From positions 65,337,001-65,401,000 of the forward strand of contig OX359247.1 in the NCBI GenBank assembly GCA_947179485.1: DNA of 64,000 nucleotides. Direction: 5' to 3'. Source of the stretch: Allacma fusca (taxonomy: Eukaryota > Arthropoda > Collembola > Symphypleona > Sminthuridae). The position numbers and the translations under genes were made by a program. The notes below the pieces were generated by a model, which was given only the letters and a program-made list of their open reading frames with translations, was not told the origin of the DNA and ran no database searches. Below, piece by piece: positions 1 to 10,390 of this stretch. Numbering within the stretch: position 1 is the stretch's first letter; each line of letters starts with the position of its first letter.

Positions 1-2889
1 CGCAGCCAGGCAACCGTACGCCAGGTAACACATTTGTGCCGAGTCAACGACAGGCGTAGAGCGAGAGAAGCAGCACATGAAGCAACTTGGACAGGTCAGG
101 TGAGACGATTAATCTATTTCAATAGGGAAGACGACCTTATCCAACGAAATTTCATACCAGCAATTGATGCTAACTTCGAAGCTGTAGCAGCTACAAGAAC
201 AGAATACGAAGAAATCATCTCGAGTGACGACCCACCAATAGCATTTCGACAATTAATAATTAGGTCAGAAGACCCAGACCAAGTTACCAGCTACATTGCT
301 AGGAACTATAGACTTTACCATCGACACATCAACTTACCCAACGGAATACACCGTCAAAGAATACCCGTAGCATTTTTCACAGGGTTAATAGATGAACACG
401 ACCATCAAGAAGCTCTGACCAGGTTGTTATACAACCCAGAAATAGAAGTTCTAGCCGAAACCTCCAGCGAAGAGGAAGAAGAGCAGGTAGACGAGAGGGA
501 GAGCTCACGACCAACTCCACAAAGGGAGAACGAGAGTCACAGGAGCAACAACTCCGAAGTACACGAAGACGACTTCAGAATCGCGATAGATATCGAAGAC
601 TACGTCATACAAGCAGTTCCCGGCGAATTTGCTTTACGAATACCCGCCGAAGAACTTCAAGAAGCAACACAAAGAGCAGCCGAAAGGGAATTAAATCCCG
701 AAGGAGAAATTCAGCTAGTAGACGAAGGCGGAATAGTACATTTCTTCCCAAGATTACAACTACAGGATCTTAATCCAGAATACCAGATAGTAATTACCAA
801 GGATCGAAATAACAGAAAAAGACCACCTTTACGTGCACGTCGTCAGATAGGCAACAATAACCCACGACCACCAGGCCCAGGACCAAGTGGGGCAGGTCAA
901 GGTAACTCACGTGCACCGCCAAACAATAGCAACGGAAATAACCCACGAGCACCTCAACAAAGAGGAGACCCAGGTCGAGGAGTCAGAGGAGGTCGCCACA
1001 TAGGAGGTAGAAGGAGAGCGAGAGACGAACCTGGAGATTCAGGAGACAACTCATCATCCAGCTCCAGCAGCGACGACTCAGACCAAAACAACCGCGACAA
1101 TTTTCACGACCTACGACACGGACAGCTAGTCCGCCGAAATAATCTAGTTAACCAACTGAACATCAACATCATCAACCCTTACATACCACCAAATCAACAC
1201 AGAGTCATACACATTGAAGAGATACCAGTTGAACGACCACCTGTAAGAAGGTATTTAGACGACGAGATGTCAACATTCATGTTTCCCAAGGTAGAGTTCA
1301 ACCCGGGCGAAGATGACCCCGAAACAGCATTCGCAACAGCAGAACTCCAGACCAACAGGTTTGGAGGAGATACGATAGAGACACGCATGCAATACGTCCA
1401 ACTAATTTTCAGTCCAACAGTACGAGATTGGATCAGAAATTGGATAGCAGAGCGAAGACTAGTGGAACTCAGACCATGGGCAAACGTCAACTGGAACGAT
1501 TTCAAGGAAGAATGTTTGCAGAGATACGCAATCACGGACCCAATGATCCGTACTCTTATGGAAAGGCGCAAGATGCAACAAGATGAAGACCCATGTGCTT
1601 ACATAGATGCAAAGCTAGCACTGATCAACAGGATTGACAGACACCTTCCAGAGGCAGAAAAGATCCGTCTAATCCGAGCAGGACTAACACCCGAATACGT
1701 GGTGGCCTGCCGAGGTTGGGAAGCAGACAACGTACCCGACTTCATCTATAGTATCAAGAAATACCACGAGGATCGCAAGACAGATGGAGCAGAATCCATA
1801 GAGACAAGATTTGCAAAAGTCCAGCAAATGTTAGAGCAACTAACCACAGGTATGAAGGCAGTACCAATGGAGACAGAGATAATCAAGGTAGCAGCCATAC
1901 GGGAACAGCCGGAGTTCAAGAGACCAGAGCCACGCAACAACGACCAACGCGGAAGGAACTCAGGTCAAGGAAATTACAACAACTCCCGTAACAACAGCCC
2001 AGGCTACGAGAACAACAACAACTACGGAAATCGGAATCGTAATGACAACAGGGATTACCAATACCAATCACCAAATAGGGACCGAGGAAATTTCAACAAT
2101 AACAGACAACGATCATCCACACCAGACAGATCATACAATAACCAGGATAGAGGAAGACCTCAGTACAGGAACGACGGATACAACCAAGGAGGTCAAAATT
2201 ATCCTCCGAGAAACCAAAACTTCAACTCAGGTAGAAGCCCAAACAGAGGCTTCAATAACAACAACTTTAACAACCAGGGCAACGCCCCATGGAACGGACA
2301 AATGATGGATCCAAACTACAACCAAACCTATAACGGGTTTAGCAACCAAGGATTTTACCCAAACCAAGGCTTTGCACCACCACAAGGCTTCATTCCGAAT
2401 CAAGGATACCAGCAAAATCCAAATTTTGGACCACCACAAGGTTTTGGACCACCTCAAGGGTTCATACCACCTCAACAATTTGCACCACAACAGAGTTACG
2501 GACCAACACCAATGACCACCTACAACAGCCAAGCTCCAAAAGCAATCCAGAACAATCAAGGAAACTTCCAACAGCCAAATTACCAACAGAGCTATCGACA
2601 GGGAAGTCAACAACAATACCAGGGCAACAACAATGGCAATAGAAGCCGGAGCAACTCAAGAGACCGAAACCATCAAAGTGTCGACAGAGCAAGCACCTGG
2701 AACGGACACCCCGAATACCCGGAGCAGGCCCAACCCGTACCAGGACAACTAGCATTAGAACCAGCACAAGGGGAGCCAGTATGCTTCGGATGTGGAAACC
2801 CAGGTCACATGAAAAGAAATTGCCCGAACAGACGCTCCCAAAGCCCATATCCGTCGGAAAACTCCCGGAGGGGGACGCACCCCCAATAA
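1..2889 (+). CDS. gag: Gag polyprotein (5' partial)
   Basis: Structural protein of the retrotransposon particle. The frame is open from base 1, so the real start lies upstream; the TTG at 34 is not a likely start. Numbering from base 34, residues about 140-370 are acidic, then proline, glycine and arginine rich. Residues about 419-583 look like a Ty3/Gypsy capsid, with the W..F...C..RY and DPC.YID.KL patterns. Residues about 630-900 are Asn/Gln/Gly-rich with repeated PPQGF and NQGF motifs. A CCHC zinc knuckle (C917-x2-C-x4-H-x4-C930) then marks a nucleocapsid. At over 950 residues it is about twice the length of a typical Gypsy Gag. It overlaps pol by 109 bases; pol is in the -1 frame relative to gag, which suggests -1 frameshifting. 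Confidence 0.9.
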   Translation, partial: RSQATVRQVTHLCRVNDRRRAREAAHEATWTGQVRRLIYFNREDDLIQRNFIPAIDANFEAVAATRTEYEEIISSDDPPIAFRQLIIRSEDPDQVTSYIARNYRLYHRHINLPNGIHRQRIPVAFFTGLIDEHDHQEALTRLLYNPEIEVLAETSSEEEEEQVDERESSRPTPQRENESHRSNNSEVHEDDFRIAIDIEDYVIQAVPGEFALRIPAEELQEATQRAAERELNPEGEIQLVDEGGIVHFFPRLQLQDLNPEYQIVITKDRNNRKRPPLRARRQIGNNNPRPPGPGPSGAGQGNSRAPPNNSNGNNPRAPQQRGDPGRGVRGGRHIGGRRRARDEPGDSGDNSSSSSSSDDSDQNNRDNFHDLRHGQLVRRNNLVNQLNINIINPYIPPNQHRVIHIEEIPVERPPVRRYLDDEMSTFMFPKVEFNPGEDDPETAFATAELQTNRFGGDTIETRMQYVQLIFSPTVRDWIRNWIAERRLVELRPWANVNWNDFKEECLQRYAITDPMIRTLMERRKMQQDEDPCAYIDAKLALINRIDRHLPEAEKIRLIRAGLTPEYVVACRGWEADNVPDFIYSIKKYHEDRKTDGAESIETRFAKVQQMLEQLTTGMKAVPMETEIIKVAAIREQPEFKRPEPRNNDQRGRNSGQGNYNNSRNNSPGYENNNNYGNRNRNDNRDYQYQSPNRDRGNFNNNRQRSSTPDRSYNNQDRGRPQYRNDGYNQGGQNYPPRNQNFNSGRSPNRGFNNNNFNNQGNAPWNGQMMDPNYNQTYNGFSNQGFYPNQGFAPPQGFIPNQGYQQNPNFGPPQGFGPPQGFIPPQQFAPQQSYGPTPMTTYNSQAPKAIQNNQGNFQQPNYQQSYRQGSQQQYQGNNNGNRSRSNSRDRNHQSVDRASTWNGHPEYPEQAQPVPGQLALEPAQGEPVCFGCGNPGHMKRNCPNRRSQSPYPSENSRRGTHPQ

Positions 2890-4409
2890 TCGGAGACATT
2901 CAAGAGAGAATAAATGCGATGATAACAAGACAAGAAGGGATGGAGACGGAGGAAGAAGGCGAGTTAGAGATAGTAGACATCAACCCATGTCGTATAGCAA
3001 AAGGAAATAAGTCAACACTACAAGTACAAATCTGCAGTATGGTAATACCAACACTACTAGATTCAGGAGCTACCAGGTCATGCATCCAAAGAAACTTACT
3101 ACCAGATTGCGCGGAAATAAAAGAAGTGCCAAGCACATTAAGAGTTTCAGTTGCTAATACAGAATTGGTAAAACCCATTTGTTTAACAAGATTCACTATG
3201 ATGATTGAAGGCGTTCAACTCCTATTCAAAGGTCTAGTTATGGAAGCACTAGAGCCAAAAATGATAATTGGAGAAGACCTTATGACGAAATACGGAATAA
3301 CACTAGATTTCAAGAATTTAGAAATTCGGAGTGACAGATTCCGAACAGTGCCAATGGGCAGAGACACTCACCTCTACATAGGGGAAAGAAAAGCCGACAC
3401 GGAAGTAGTCAGATCTGTTTTTGCATTTAATATAGCAAAACGACCGGCAAAATCTATATGCAGGACTAAGGAAACAGTCACAATCCCAGCATACGGACAT
3501 TTCAAGATACCAATTTACGTATCAAAAAGAATTACACGGGATTTTTACCTAGAACCATCAGAAAAGTTATATAGCAGTAAGCGAATTTTAGTCGCAGCAG
3601 GAGTAGTACCAAGGGAGGAACCCTTTGCGTACGTATTTAATCCTGCACCATGTCCTCAAACAATGTACGAAAAGACAGCTATAGGTCATGCTGAAGAAAG
3701 TTTTGACCTCATCAAGATTAAGCGTAACCAGCTCCGTGATGCCAGCAAGAGGCTCACACAGGAACAGCTGGACTGCTTTGACATTTTCATAGGATTAGAG
3801 GAAGTAGCAAGAAGCAGGTATCGAGCACTTCTGACACGATATCCAGAATGCTTCGCATTTAGTAAAGCTGACTTAAAAGAGCCAGCATGGGTTGACCCCA
3901 TCAGAATACATACAGGCAACAATCCACCTGTGCAAGCAAAACCCTTCCCATGCTCACCAGTAGAGCGACAGAAAGTACGGGAGGAGGTTCAGAAGATGTT
4001 GGATGCAGACATCATAAAAGAAGTTAACGGACCCTACAGTAGTCCACTATTTTTAATCAAGAAGAAGGACGGAACCTTCAGATCAGTCGTTGATTACAGG
4101 GCATTAAACAAGACAATTGAAGATCAAGTTTACCCTCTAGCAAGAATTGATGACATATTGATGCAATTTGGAAAATCTGCAATGTTTGACACCCTTGATA
4201 TGGAGTCAGGATTTTTCCAGCTATTAATTCACGAGGATGACCAAGTCATCACCTCATTCATCACACAGGATGGACTCTATGCATTCAAAAGACTACCAAT
4301 GGGAGTAAAAATTGCACCATCAGCATTCCAGACATGTAGCAGTACCAAAGTCAGAAACAGAGGCAAGAAGATTCTTCGGAATTTGCAGCTTCTACAGGAA
4401 GTACATTAA
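2781..4409 (+). pseudogene. pol: Pol block 1: protease and N-terminal reverse transcriptase, truncated
   Basis: This frame lies -1 to gag and overlaps its last 109 bases. The ATG at 2781 is simply the first in frame; the product would normally be made as Gag-Pol. Numbering from it, a retropepsin-like active site DSGA is at residues 94-97 within an LLDSGATRS context. The RT begins near residue 386, with VDYRALN near 437-443 and the motif A aspartate at D473 (TLDMESGFF). The RT reads well to PSAFQT at about 4333 and then goes out of frame. The next 90-100 residues expected of the family, including the catalytic YxDD, are absent from the DNA. The last 20 or so residues are out-of-frame. Protease could still be active; reverse transcriptase cannot. 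Confidence 0.9.
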
Positions 4410-4860
4410 AGATTTTGCCAAGATTGCAAATCCCATCTCACAGTCATGGTTGGGAAGCAAAGGAAAATCAGAAGGTCAAAAGAGAATTAGATGCTTTCAA
4501 TGGAGCTCAGATGCGACCATAGCATTTAATGTATTGAAGAGCAAGTTAATGACTCACCCAGTATTGAAACACTTCAACCCCGAATTAGATTGTATACTTC
4601 ACACAGATGCTTCAATCGCAGGATTCGGATGCTGTGTATTACAGGATGAGGACGGTGAACACCCAATAGCATACGCTTCAAGAACACTAATAGCGTCCGA
4701 AAAGAATTATTCCGTTACAGAATTGGAGTTAGGAGCAGTAGTATTCGCTGTGCGAAAATTCAGACAATATCTTTATTTAAGAAAGTTTCAAATTCGCAGC
4801 GATCACCTAGCATTATGCTACCTCAAAGCACAAAAAGATCCAAATCACAGGATAAGCTAA
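4334..4860 (+). pseudogene. pol: Pol block 2: RT connection and RNase H, frame-shifted
   Basis: After the deletion the homology resumes in the next frame with a VPKSETEARRFFG connection segment. The RNase H domain follows: D99 in HTDAS, E137 in TELEL and D164 in SDHLAL (numbering from 4312) are the expected acidic active-site residues. The frame stops with TAA at 4858-4860. The expected continuation (KLQEFDFTI, then DADFLSRAP) appears in the next frame from about 4856. The block is therefore bounded by two separate lesions: the deletion near 4331-4336 and a small frameshift near 4855. Outside these points the residues look well conserved, so both lesions may be recent. Confidence 0.9.
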
Positions 4861-7800
4861 ATTTGTTAACAAGTTACAAGAATTTGACTTCACCATCACA
4901 TACAAAAAGGGATCATTACATCTAGATGCAGACTTCTTGTCAAGGGCACCATTACCTTACACGAAGGAAGATCTCGCAGATGTAGATGACCACGTAATTG
5001 ATTTTGAACCAGATCCCATACGAGATCATAAAATGATTACAAAAGAAATCGCAGAAATCCCAAAACCACTTCAGGAAATGACTGAATTACCCGAAGGTAC
5101 AGCCAGCATGAAAACATGGGAGGAAGAGGAAGATGAAAGATTCTGGACGGATGAGAGTAGCCAATCCTCAGAAGAAGAGACGGATGAGGAAGAGAAGCCT
5201 CGCTACAACAATCCTTGGTCGGGAAGGCTCAAAGGACAGCCTCGGAGAATAACAAAACCACGATCCGAATTTCTAGTACATAACCCCGAATTGGAAGAAA
5301 AGGATTGGGAAAGCCATGCTTCACGCGTAGAAGACCGAGTAAGCCAAATTACACTCGGCACGTCCACGCGCAAAGAATGGAAACTATCCGTCGATGAAAT
5401 AATCACAATTCATCAATTCCGACCAGACGATCCTGAGGAAAGGGAAGATTGCTGGAAGTTCACAAATGAATACATCTACGAGGAAAACCTCAAGAAAATT
5501 GCAGAAATTGAATTACATAATGCAGGCATTGATAAATTAGATTTAGAAGAAATTTCAAACCCATCACGGGCAACTAATATCAAGAAGGACGGAGCAGAAA
5601 ACATAGAAATTATAATTGAGAAAGGAGATGGGACAAAACAGCCTCATGCTCCACCCACAATTACAACTCCAATGTCATCACAATGTGCTGGGGAGGAAAA
5701 CATGGAACAAATGAGATCAGAACCCCTGGAGGAAATAAACTCTGACGACCACAAGAGAACAAAATCAACGACAACGGAAGGACCAGTTGAGGCTAAGCAA
5801 GACAGACAACTGACCACCACCAGTGTCATGGATCCCGATCCAGATGAGGACGAAGTCCAGGACAGGATGAAAATAAAGCCGACAATTATGGAAGGACCAG
5901 TTGATGCTATTCAAGCCAAGCTACAGACCCTCGCCATAGTAGTAGGCTCCAAGCAAGACCAAATTCCAGAAAATAGAGTCCAGAACGAGACGATAATGGA
6001 AATAGCAAACGAGGGAAGCAAGAGGGTTGCTGTCAGCAAAGATACAACAGTAAACCACCCAGCTACCCGGCATGCCATTCCCGAGGAAATTCCGGAGGAC
6101 AATCCAAAGAAGAATGAGGGACACGTCCAGAAGGAACCGATCCGGTCAACACTGGAGGGAAAGGACAGTGCGACGGAATCCATTCCGTCCGGAAATGACC
6201 CCACGACCAAAGATGACCAATTCGGATTCGAGGAGACATGGACGAATTACAGGCCAGTCAGCAAACTCGAGGAAGACATCAAAGTGGAAAGAATCTTTCA
6301 ATTATCAACACCGACTGCACTATCTACGGAAGAAATTGCTTCGGTAGGTAGAGCAGAAGATGTAAATAATTCAAAAACAAATACAGATGACCAAATCAAA
6401 GCTAAGAAAATTTCGGAAGATATCAAAAAGTGGATGGAAATGATTCAACAAAGGTCCGCACTTTGGTACTCGGAAGAAAGACAAACACCTGCAAGTACAC
6501 AAAGGTACGCACCCATACAGAATCCAGAGGAAGAGTTATCTCTACTAGCCAACTCAGGCCAAGAATTACGACAAGAGATCCGGGAAGGTGAAATTAAATT
6601 CACAAACGGAAGAATATGGAAATGTCAGCAGCTGAAGGTGCCCGGCAATGTAGCAGGTAAAGATACGCTACACATACCGAACGACTTTCACGCTGACCAT
6701 CCGACAAGAAGTGAAGATGAAGAGAGCAAAGGCACAGCCAAGGCTCCAGTCATAAAGTCACTTGTAGTGGCATATGCACTACAAGGGTGTGAAGTGACAG
6801 AGGAGAATCAGTCCACACACACGCCTGTGTGTAGGACGTTGGAAGAAGAAAAACAAGTAACACTATTGAATGAACACAATCTCAAGGAGATGCAAAAGGA
6901 TGACCCCGACTGCCTTCTCATTTTGGAAAAGATAAAACAGCTTCATAAACTTAATTGGAGGGAGCAAGAAAAGTACCGCAAGTATGTATTAGATGAGGAA
7001 GGCATCCTGATAGTAATACATAAGGAGGGACGGAAATTATACGTGCCAAGGGTATTGAGAAATTTTTTACTATCAAAAGCCCACGACGGCATTTTATGTG
7101 GAGGCCATCTAGGATTTCAGAAAACCCTACACAGACTTAATAAGTCATATTTTTGGAAGAAAATGAATGTCTCAATTGCTAAATATGTAATGTCATGTGA
7201 GAGCTGTCAAGCAGCAAAGTCCATGAGAATGAAACCAGCAGGACTTTTACACCCTATAAGGATAGAAAATGTAGGAGATGCACTATGCATTGATCTCATA
7301 GGGCCCATACAGATCAGTGCAAAAGGCAACAAGTACATAATCATTGCCCAGGACTACGTGTCAAAATATGTGATAGCCGAAGCTATTCCAGATAAAACTG
7401 CGGAACGAATCGCAGAGTTTTTGCTGCATAAGGTAGTTCTCAAGTATGGACTGTTTAAAAACTTGCTGAGCGACGGAGGATCCGAATTCAGAGCGGAAAT
7501 AACTCAAGCATTACTTAAGCAATTAGGCATGACCCATTCCACTTCGACAGCATTAAGACATAATAGTGTAGGACAGATTGAAAGGATGGTACAAACTATA
7601 AGCACTATGCTGAGTCATTACACACAAGAAGACCAAGCTTTATGGTGCACTTGTTTACCGTTTTTAATAAATGCTTACAATTGCAGTCACCATGACGTGA
7701 CCAAAGAAACTCCTTATTTTATGATGTTTAGGCGACAACCCGTATATGATTTCAACTTACAGCTTTGTTTAAACAGTATCGACACTAATTTCATGAGTGC

Positions 7801-10390
7801 TGAGGAAGCAAAAATTAGGCTGGACAAAGCTTTGGAAAAGATAAGGGAAAGACAGGATTATAGTAAGGAGTGGTACGATCGAAAGAGAAGGCTAGTTAAA
7901 TTTAAAATCGGAGAGACAGTCAGAGTATTCACGCCAACAAGAATAGTCGGAAAGAGTGAACGTTTCTTACACCCATACAAGGGACCTTTTGTTATCATTG
8001 AAGTTTTAGCCAAGGATAATTATATCATCCAGGATTTAAGGAACTCAAAGAAAAGACAAAAGGTTCACGTAGAAAGGTTGAAAAAGTGCCTCCAGCGAGG
8101 AGACATTGAGGACGAATTTAGCTACGACTTAGACTCAGATGTAATTGAATTAGTCACCAAAAGAAATTGGAACAAAGTGCCAGAACTTTCAAGCAGTAAG
8201 CCACGGTCAATTTTGAGAAGTTCGACCACAGTAGATAGCAGTGAGAAGTTAAGCAAAAAGGTGACTTTTAAAGTACCACCGCCCAGCACAGCAGCAGGAA
8301 CTGGAGATTTTTCATCCGAAAGATACTCACACAGTTCAAATATTCCACCCCGGAGAGGAAGACAAACCAGAGAGTTTTCAACCGAAAGCTACTCAGATTC
8401 GCAAATCACCCCGATCCCAGAGAAGAAAAGGCCCAGAGGATTTTCACAGCCGGAAAGTCTCTCAAAAGGTCAGGAAAACTCGCAAGGTTCGGAAGCAAGC
8501 AACAGTAACCAACGACATAGAGAGTTCTCAGCCGAGAGCTACTCAAAGTCAAAGGGTACCATACCAGTGGACGACGCTAGACCCGGAGGATTCAGAGGAG
8601 GAGAAAATCCATCAAAGGGTCGACAACTGCCCACGACAACAAAGAACCTGCAGGACGGAAGTACTCCAGCAGAAAATTACACGAAATCACGGGAATTTTC
8701 AGCCGAAAGTTACCCATATTACACACGCTCCAAAACACATGAATATAGAAAAGCTTCAAGAGGAAGTGAACAAATTACAACTAGAAAACGTGAAGACATT
8801 ACTGACGATTCGCAAGTACGAGGCTCACAAGCAAAATATAGAGGAACAGATTGCAGTATTGAACTCACAGATGCAAGAAGAGATCCTGAGGTACAGAAAT
8901 TTTTGCCTAGGATTAGGGAAACCAGTACCCAAGGATTAAGTAAGCAGTTTAATGACTCTCAGTCGCAAAAAGCTGATTCAAATCATAGAAATTTTGCAAA
9001 TCCAATTGATTCAAGCCAAGGAGAACGAAATCGGTCTCAGGCAACGAATCCTTCATCAAATAGAAGAACAGGAGAAAATTATTCAACAACTCTCCAGGAC
9101 GGAGGTGGAATACGAGACAAATCTCAAGGAAATCCACAAGGTGAGAGACTCAATAAAAGAAATTACGGAACGACTGGACAGGTCACAGGAAGAATTCCAA
9201 TAAGTGACGAAGAAACTCAGCTCATAACTGATGACAGAGACGACCCCGAGAGTACAAGCACTAGAAGGTCAGTCCACAATCAAAGAATTGGGAGAAATAA
9301 TATCGGGACAACTGAAGGAGCATCAAACTACCCGCTGGAAATACTTCAACGCCAAGAAGAGGATCCACCAACTCGAAGGCGAAGTGAGAGAACTAAGAAA
9401 GAAAGTGACCAACCAGCACAACGACCTAACAACAGCGGTAGACCTTATCAAACAACTCCAAGAGGAACACACACGACTCAAAAAGACCCTGAAACAAGTG
9501 AAAACACTCATACCAGAGCACTTAAAGAGTTGATCAGCCCGATCCCAGCACAACCCCATGTGGAGATCAAGCCCCATCACTATAGAAGCGAACATCAACG
9601 CATCAAAGAATCTGAACCGGGGATTACTGACTCAACTCCGACGACTGGAGAAGGAATTAGAAGAGAGGAGGCAAGTCATCGAGACGCTGAGGAACATACT
9701 GAGGGAATTACAGAGCAGAGGTTACCGAAAAGAATAATAACAACCCCAAGAACAAATGAGCAAGAGACAGTGGAGCAGCCCACCAAAGTGGAATCCAACA
9801 GCGAGCCCACCCAGTCAAGAACAACAAAACGAATTACTACTCGTGAACGATCGAACCCGACGCTTGAGGGAAAGACTGGGACAGGTCAACCAATCCATAG
9901 AAGCGTCCCGGGAAGAGGAACAAAGAATAAGGAAGGCAATCCAGGAAGCCAGAGACGAGCTGACCAGGCAAGAGTCAGCCAAAGAAGGGAAGAAGTAGAT
10001 AAATCTACAGAAGAGGACGGTCATTACCAATTCCTGGTGATCGACCATAATTTTGAAGGCAGCGAAGAAACCACTACGGAAGCCGAAAACACACCTGTAG
10101 AATCATCTACAGAAGAGGACGGAGATTTGAATGTGCCCCAAGAGGACATTCCCAGCAGGCCTACAGGAAATCTCGAAGATACACAAAAAGACATTGTATT
10201 ATTCAGTAGAACTAACCAACCGGAGACTGAAGTTGGAGAAGGAGCTGAAACAAGTTCAAGAAGAAATCCAGAGGTTACGGGAGGACAGTCGGAAATTCAC
10301 GGAGGAGGCAACAAGGAACAAGCGTGTCAGCAAGCCCGACGATACCCCACCCGGACCAGGAGGAAGACAAGAAGAACAGGATCACTCTAA
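4856..10390 (+). CDS. pol: Pol block 3: integrase with a large acidic insertion and a long C-terminal tail
   Basis: Open from about 4856; the TTG at 4937 used for numbering lies inside DADFLSRAP, the end of RNase H. Residues about 20-690 are an acidic, Glu/Lys/Thr-rich stretch not found at this point in ordinary Gypsy Pol, with a small internal repeat (EGPVEA near 5778 and EGPVDA near 5892). The integrase follows. Its H2C2 zinc finger is H716, H724, C754, C757. The catalytic triad is D786 (IDLIGP), D846 (SDGGSEF) and E882 (GQIERM), giving the classical D,D(35)E spacing. A GPF module lies near residue 1012 and ends in VHVERLKK. Residues about 1115-1265 carry degenerate REFSAESYS-like repeats. 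The rest, to 10390, is polar low-complexity sequence lying antiphase to six coiled-coil ORFs, so its final ~550 residues may be an open shadow frame. Confidence 0.85.
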   Translation, partial: AKFVNKLQEFDFTITYKKGSLHLDADFLSRAPLPYTKEDLADVDDHVIDFEPDPIRDHKMITKEIAEIPKPLQEMTELPEGTASMKTWEEEEDERFWTDESSQSSEEETDEEEKPRYNNPWSGRLKGQPRRITKPRSEFLVHNPELEEKDWESHASRVEDRVSQITLGTSTRKEWKLSVDEIITIHQFRPDDPEEREDCWKFTNEYIYEENLKKIAEIELHNAGIDKLDLEEISNPSRATNIKKDGAENIEIIIEKGDGTKQPHAPPTITTPMSSQCAGEENMEQMRSEPLEEINSDDHKRTKSTTTEGPVEAKQDRQLTTTSVMDPDPDEDEVQDRMKIKPTIMEGPVDAIQAKLQTLAIVVGSKQDQIPENRVQNETIMEIANEGSKRVAVSKDTTVNHPATRHAIPEEIPEDNPKKNEGHVQKEPIRSTLEGKDSATESIPSGNDPTTKDDQFGFEETWTNYRPVSKLEEDIKVERIFQLSTPTALSTEEIASVGRAEDVNNSKTNTDDQIKAKKISEDIKKWMEMIQQRSALWYSEERQTPASTQRYAPIQNPEEELSLLANSGQELRQEIREGEIKFTNGRIWKCQQLKVPGNVAGKDTLHIPNDFHADHPTRSEDEESKGTAKAPVIKSLVVAYALQGCEVTEENQSTHTPVCRTLEEEKQVTLLNEHNLKEMQKDDPDCLLILEKIKQLHKLNWREQEKYRKYVLDEEGILIVIHKEGRKLYVPRVLRNFLLSKAHDGILCGGHLGFQKTLHRLNKSYFWKKMNVSIAKYVMSCESCQAAKSMRMKPAGLLHPIRIENVGDALCIDLIGPIQISAKGNKYIIIAQDYVSKYVIAEAIPDKTAERIAEFLLHKVVLKYGLFKNLLSDGGSEFRAEITQALLKQLGMTHSTSTALRHNSVGQIERMVQTISTMLSHYTQEDQALWCTCLPFLINAYNCSHHDVTKETPYFMMFRRQPVYDFNLQLCLNSIDTNFMSAEEAKIRLDKALEKIRERQDYSKEWYDRKRRLVKFKIGETVRVFTPTRIVGKSERFLHPYKGPFVIIEVLAKDNYIIQDLRNSKKRQKVHVERLKKCLQRGDIEDEFSYDLDSDVIELVTKRNWNKVPELSSSKPRSILRSSTTVDSSEKLSKKVTFKVPPPSTAAGTGDFSSERYSHSSNIPPRRGRQTREFSTESYSDSQITPIPEKKRPRGFSQPESLSKGQENSQGSEASNSNQRHREFSAESYSKSKGTIPVDDARPGGFRGGENPSKGRQLPTTTKNLQDGSTPAENYTKSREFSAESYPYYTRSKTHEYRKASRGSEQITTRKREDITDDSQVRGSQAKYRGTDCSIELTDARRDPEVQKFLPRIRETSTQGLSKQFNDSQSQKADSNHRNFANPIDSSQGERNRSQATNPSSNRRTGENYSTTLQDGGGIRDKSQGNPQGERLNKRNYGTTGQVTGRIPISDEETQLITDDRDDPESTSTRRSVHNQRIGRNNIGTTEGASNYPLEILQRQEEDPPTRRRSERTKKESDQPAQRPNNSGRPYQTTPRGTHTTQKDPETSENTHTRALKELISPIPAQPHVEIKPHHYRSEHQRIKESEPGITDSTPTTGEGIRREEASHRDAEEHTEGITEQRLPKRIITTPRTNEQETVEQPTKVESNSEPTQSRTTKRITTRERSNPTLEGKTGTGQPIHRSVPGRGTKNKEGNPGSQRRADQARVSQRREEVDKSTEEDGHYQFLVIDHNFEGSEETTTEAENTPVESSTEEDGDLNVPQEDIPSRPTGNLEDTQKDIVLFSRTNQPETEVGEGAETSSRRNPEVTGGQSEIHGGGNKEQACQQARRYPTRTRRKTRRTGSL
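8739..8939 (+). CDS. Small coiled-coil ORF A (66 aa), overprinted on pol tail
   Basis: ATG-started ORF in frame 3, which is +1 to the integrase frame. Almost the whole product reads as heptads with Leu/Ile/Val at a and d positions between charged and Gln residues (from EKLQEEVNKLQ onward), so it should form a parallel helix bundle or dimer. It starts exactly where the FSAESY repeats of the overlapping integrase tail end. The next small ORF starts 12 bases beyond its stop. I recognise no family. It could be a real overprinted gene, or the true coding frame with the integrase tail as its shadow. Confidence 0.5.
   Translation: MNIEKLQEEVNKLQLENVKTLLTIRKYEAHKQNIEEQIAVLNSQMQEEILRYRNFCLGLGKPVPKD
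8952..9203 (+). CDS. Small coiled-coil ORF B (83 aa)
   Basis: ATG-started and in the same frame as ORF A, 12 bases after it. The product is one long predicted helix rich in Ile, Leu, Gln and Glu (IIEILQIQLIQAKENE, then EEQEKIIQQL), with no proline or cysteine. Such composition is unlikely for a random antiphase reading of a Ser/Thr/Gly/Arg-rich frame, and it favours this frame as the translated one. Function unknown; self-association or binding to the other small coiled coils is the simplest inference. Confidence 0.5.
   Translation: MTLSRKKLIQIIEILQIQLIQAKENEIGLRQRILHQIEEQEKIIQQLSRTEVEYETNLKEIHKVRDSIKEITERLDRSQEEFQ
9231..9533 (+). CDS. Small coiled-coil ORF C (100 aa)
   Basis: ATG-started, same frame as ORFs A and B, 27 bases after B. 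The first 20 residues are polar; the rest is helical with heptads (IHQLEGEVRELRKKV, then LIKQLQEEHTRLKKTLKQV). It is the longest of the six. No catalytic or metal-binding motif is visible. Its neighbours suggest one polycistronic set using leaky scanning or reinitiation, but the sequence alone does not show how it would be translated. Confidence 0.5.
   Translation: MTETTPRVQALEGQSTIKELGEIISGQLKEHQTTRWKYFNAKKRIHQLEGEVRELRKKVTNQHNDLTTAVDLIKQLQEEHTRLKKTLKQVKTLIPEHLKS
9558..9737 (+). CDS. Small coiled-coil ORF D (59 aa)
   Basis: ATG at 9558, TAA at 9735-9737; found by reading the frame between its neighbours. The C-terminal two thirds is a leucine-based heptad helix (LLTQLRRLEKELEERRQ, then LRNILRELQ). 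It starts 24 bases after ORF C stops and ends 18 bases before ORF E starts, in the same frame. It fills what would otherwise be a gap, so the series A-E is nearly continuous. Confidence 0.45.
   Translation: MWRSSPITIEANINASKNLNRGLLTQLRRLEKELEERRQVIETLRNILRELQSRGYRKE
9756..9998 (+). CDS. Small coiled-coil ORF E (80 aa)
   Basis: ATG-started, in the shared frame. A proline- and tryptophan-containing N-terminal 20 residues precede a helix rich in Arg, Glu and Gln (RRLRERLGQVNQSIEASREE, then RKAIQEARDEL). Its coiled-coil character is weaker than in B to D but still clear by eye. It is followed by 132 bases without an ORF in this frame, the only sizeable gap in the set. Confidence 0.45.
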   Translation: MSKRQWSSPPKWNPTASPPSQEQQNELLLVNDRTRRLRERLGQVNQSIEASREEEQRIRKAIQEARDELTRQESAKEGKK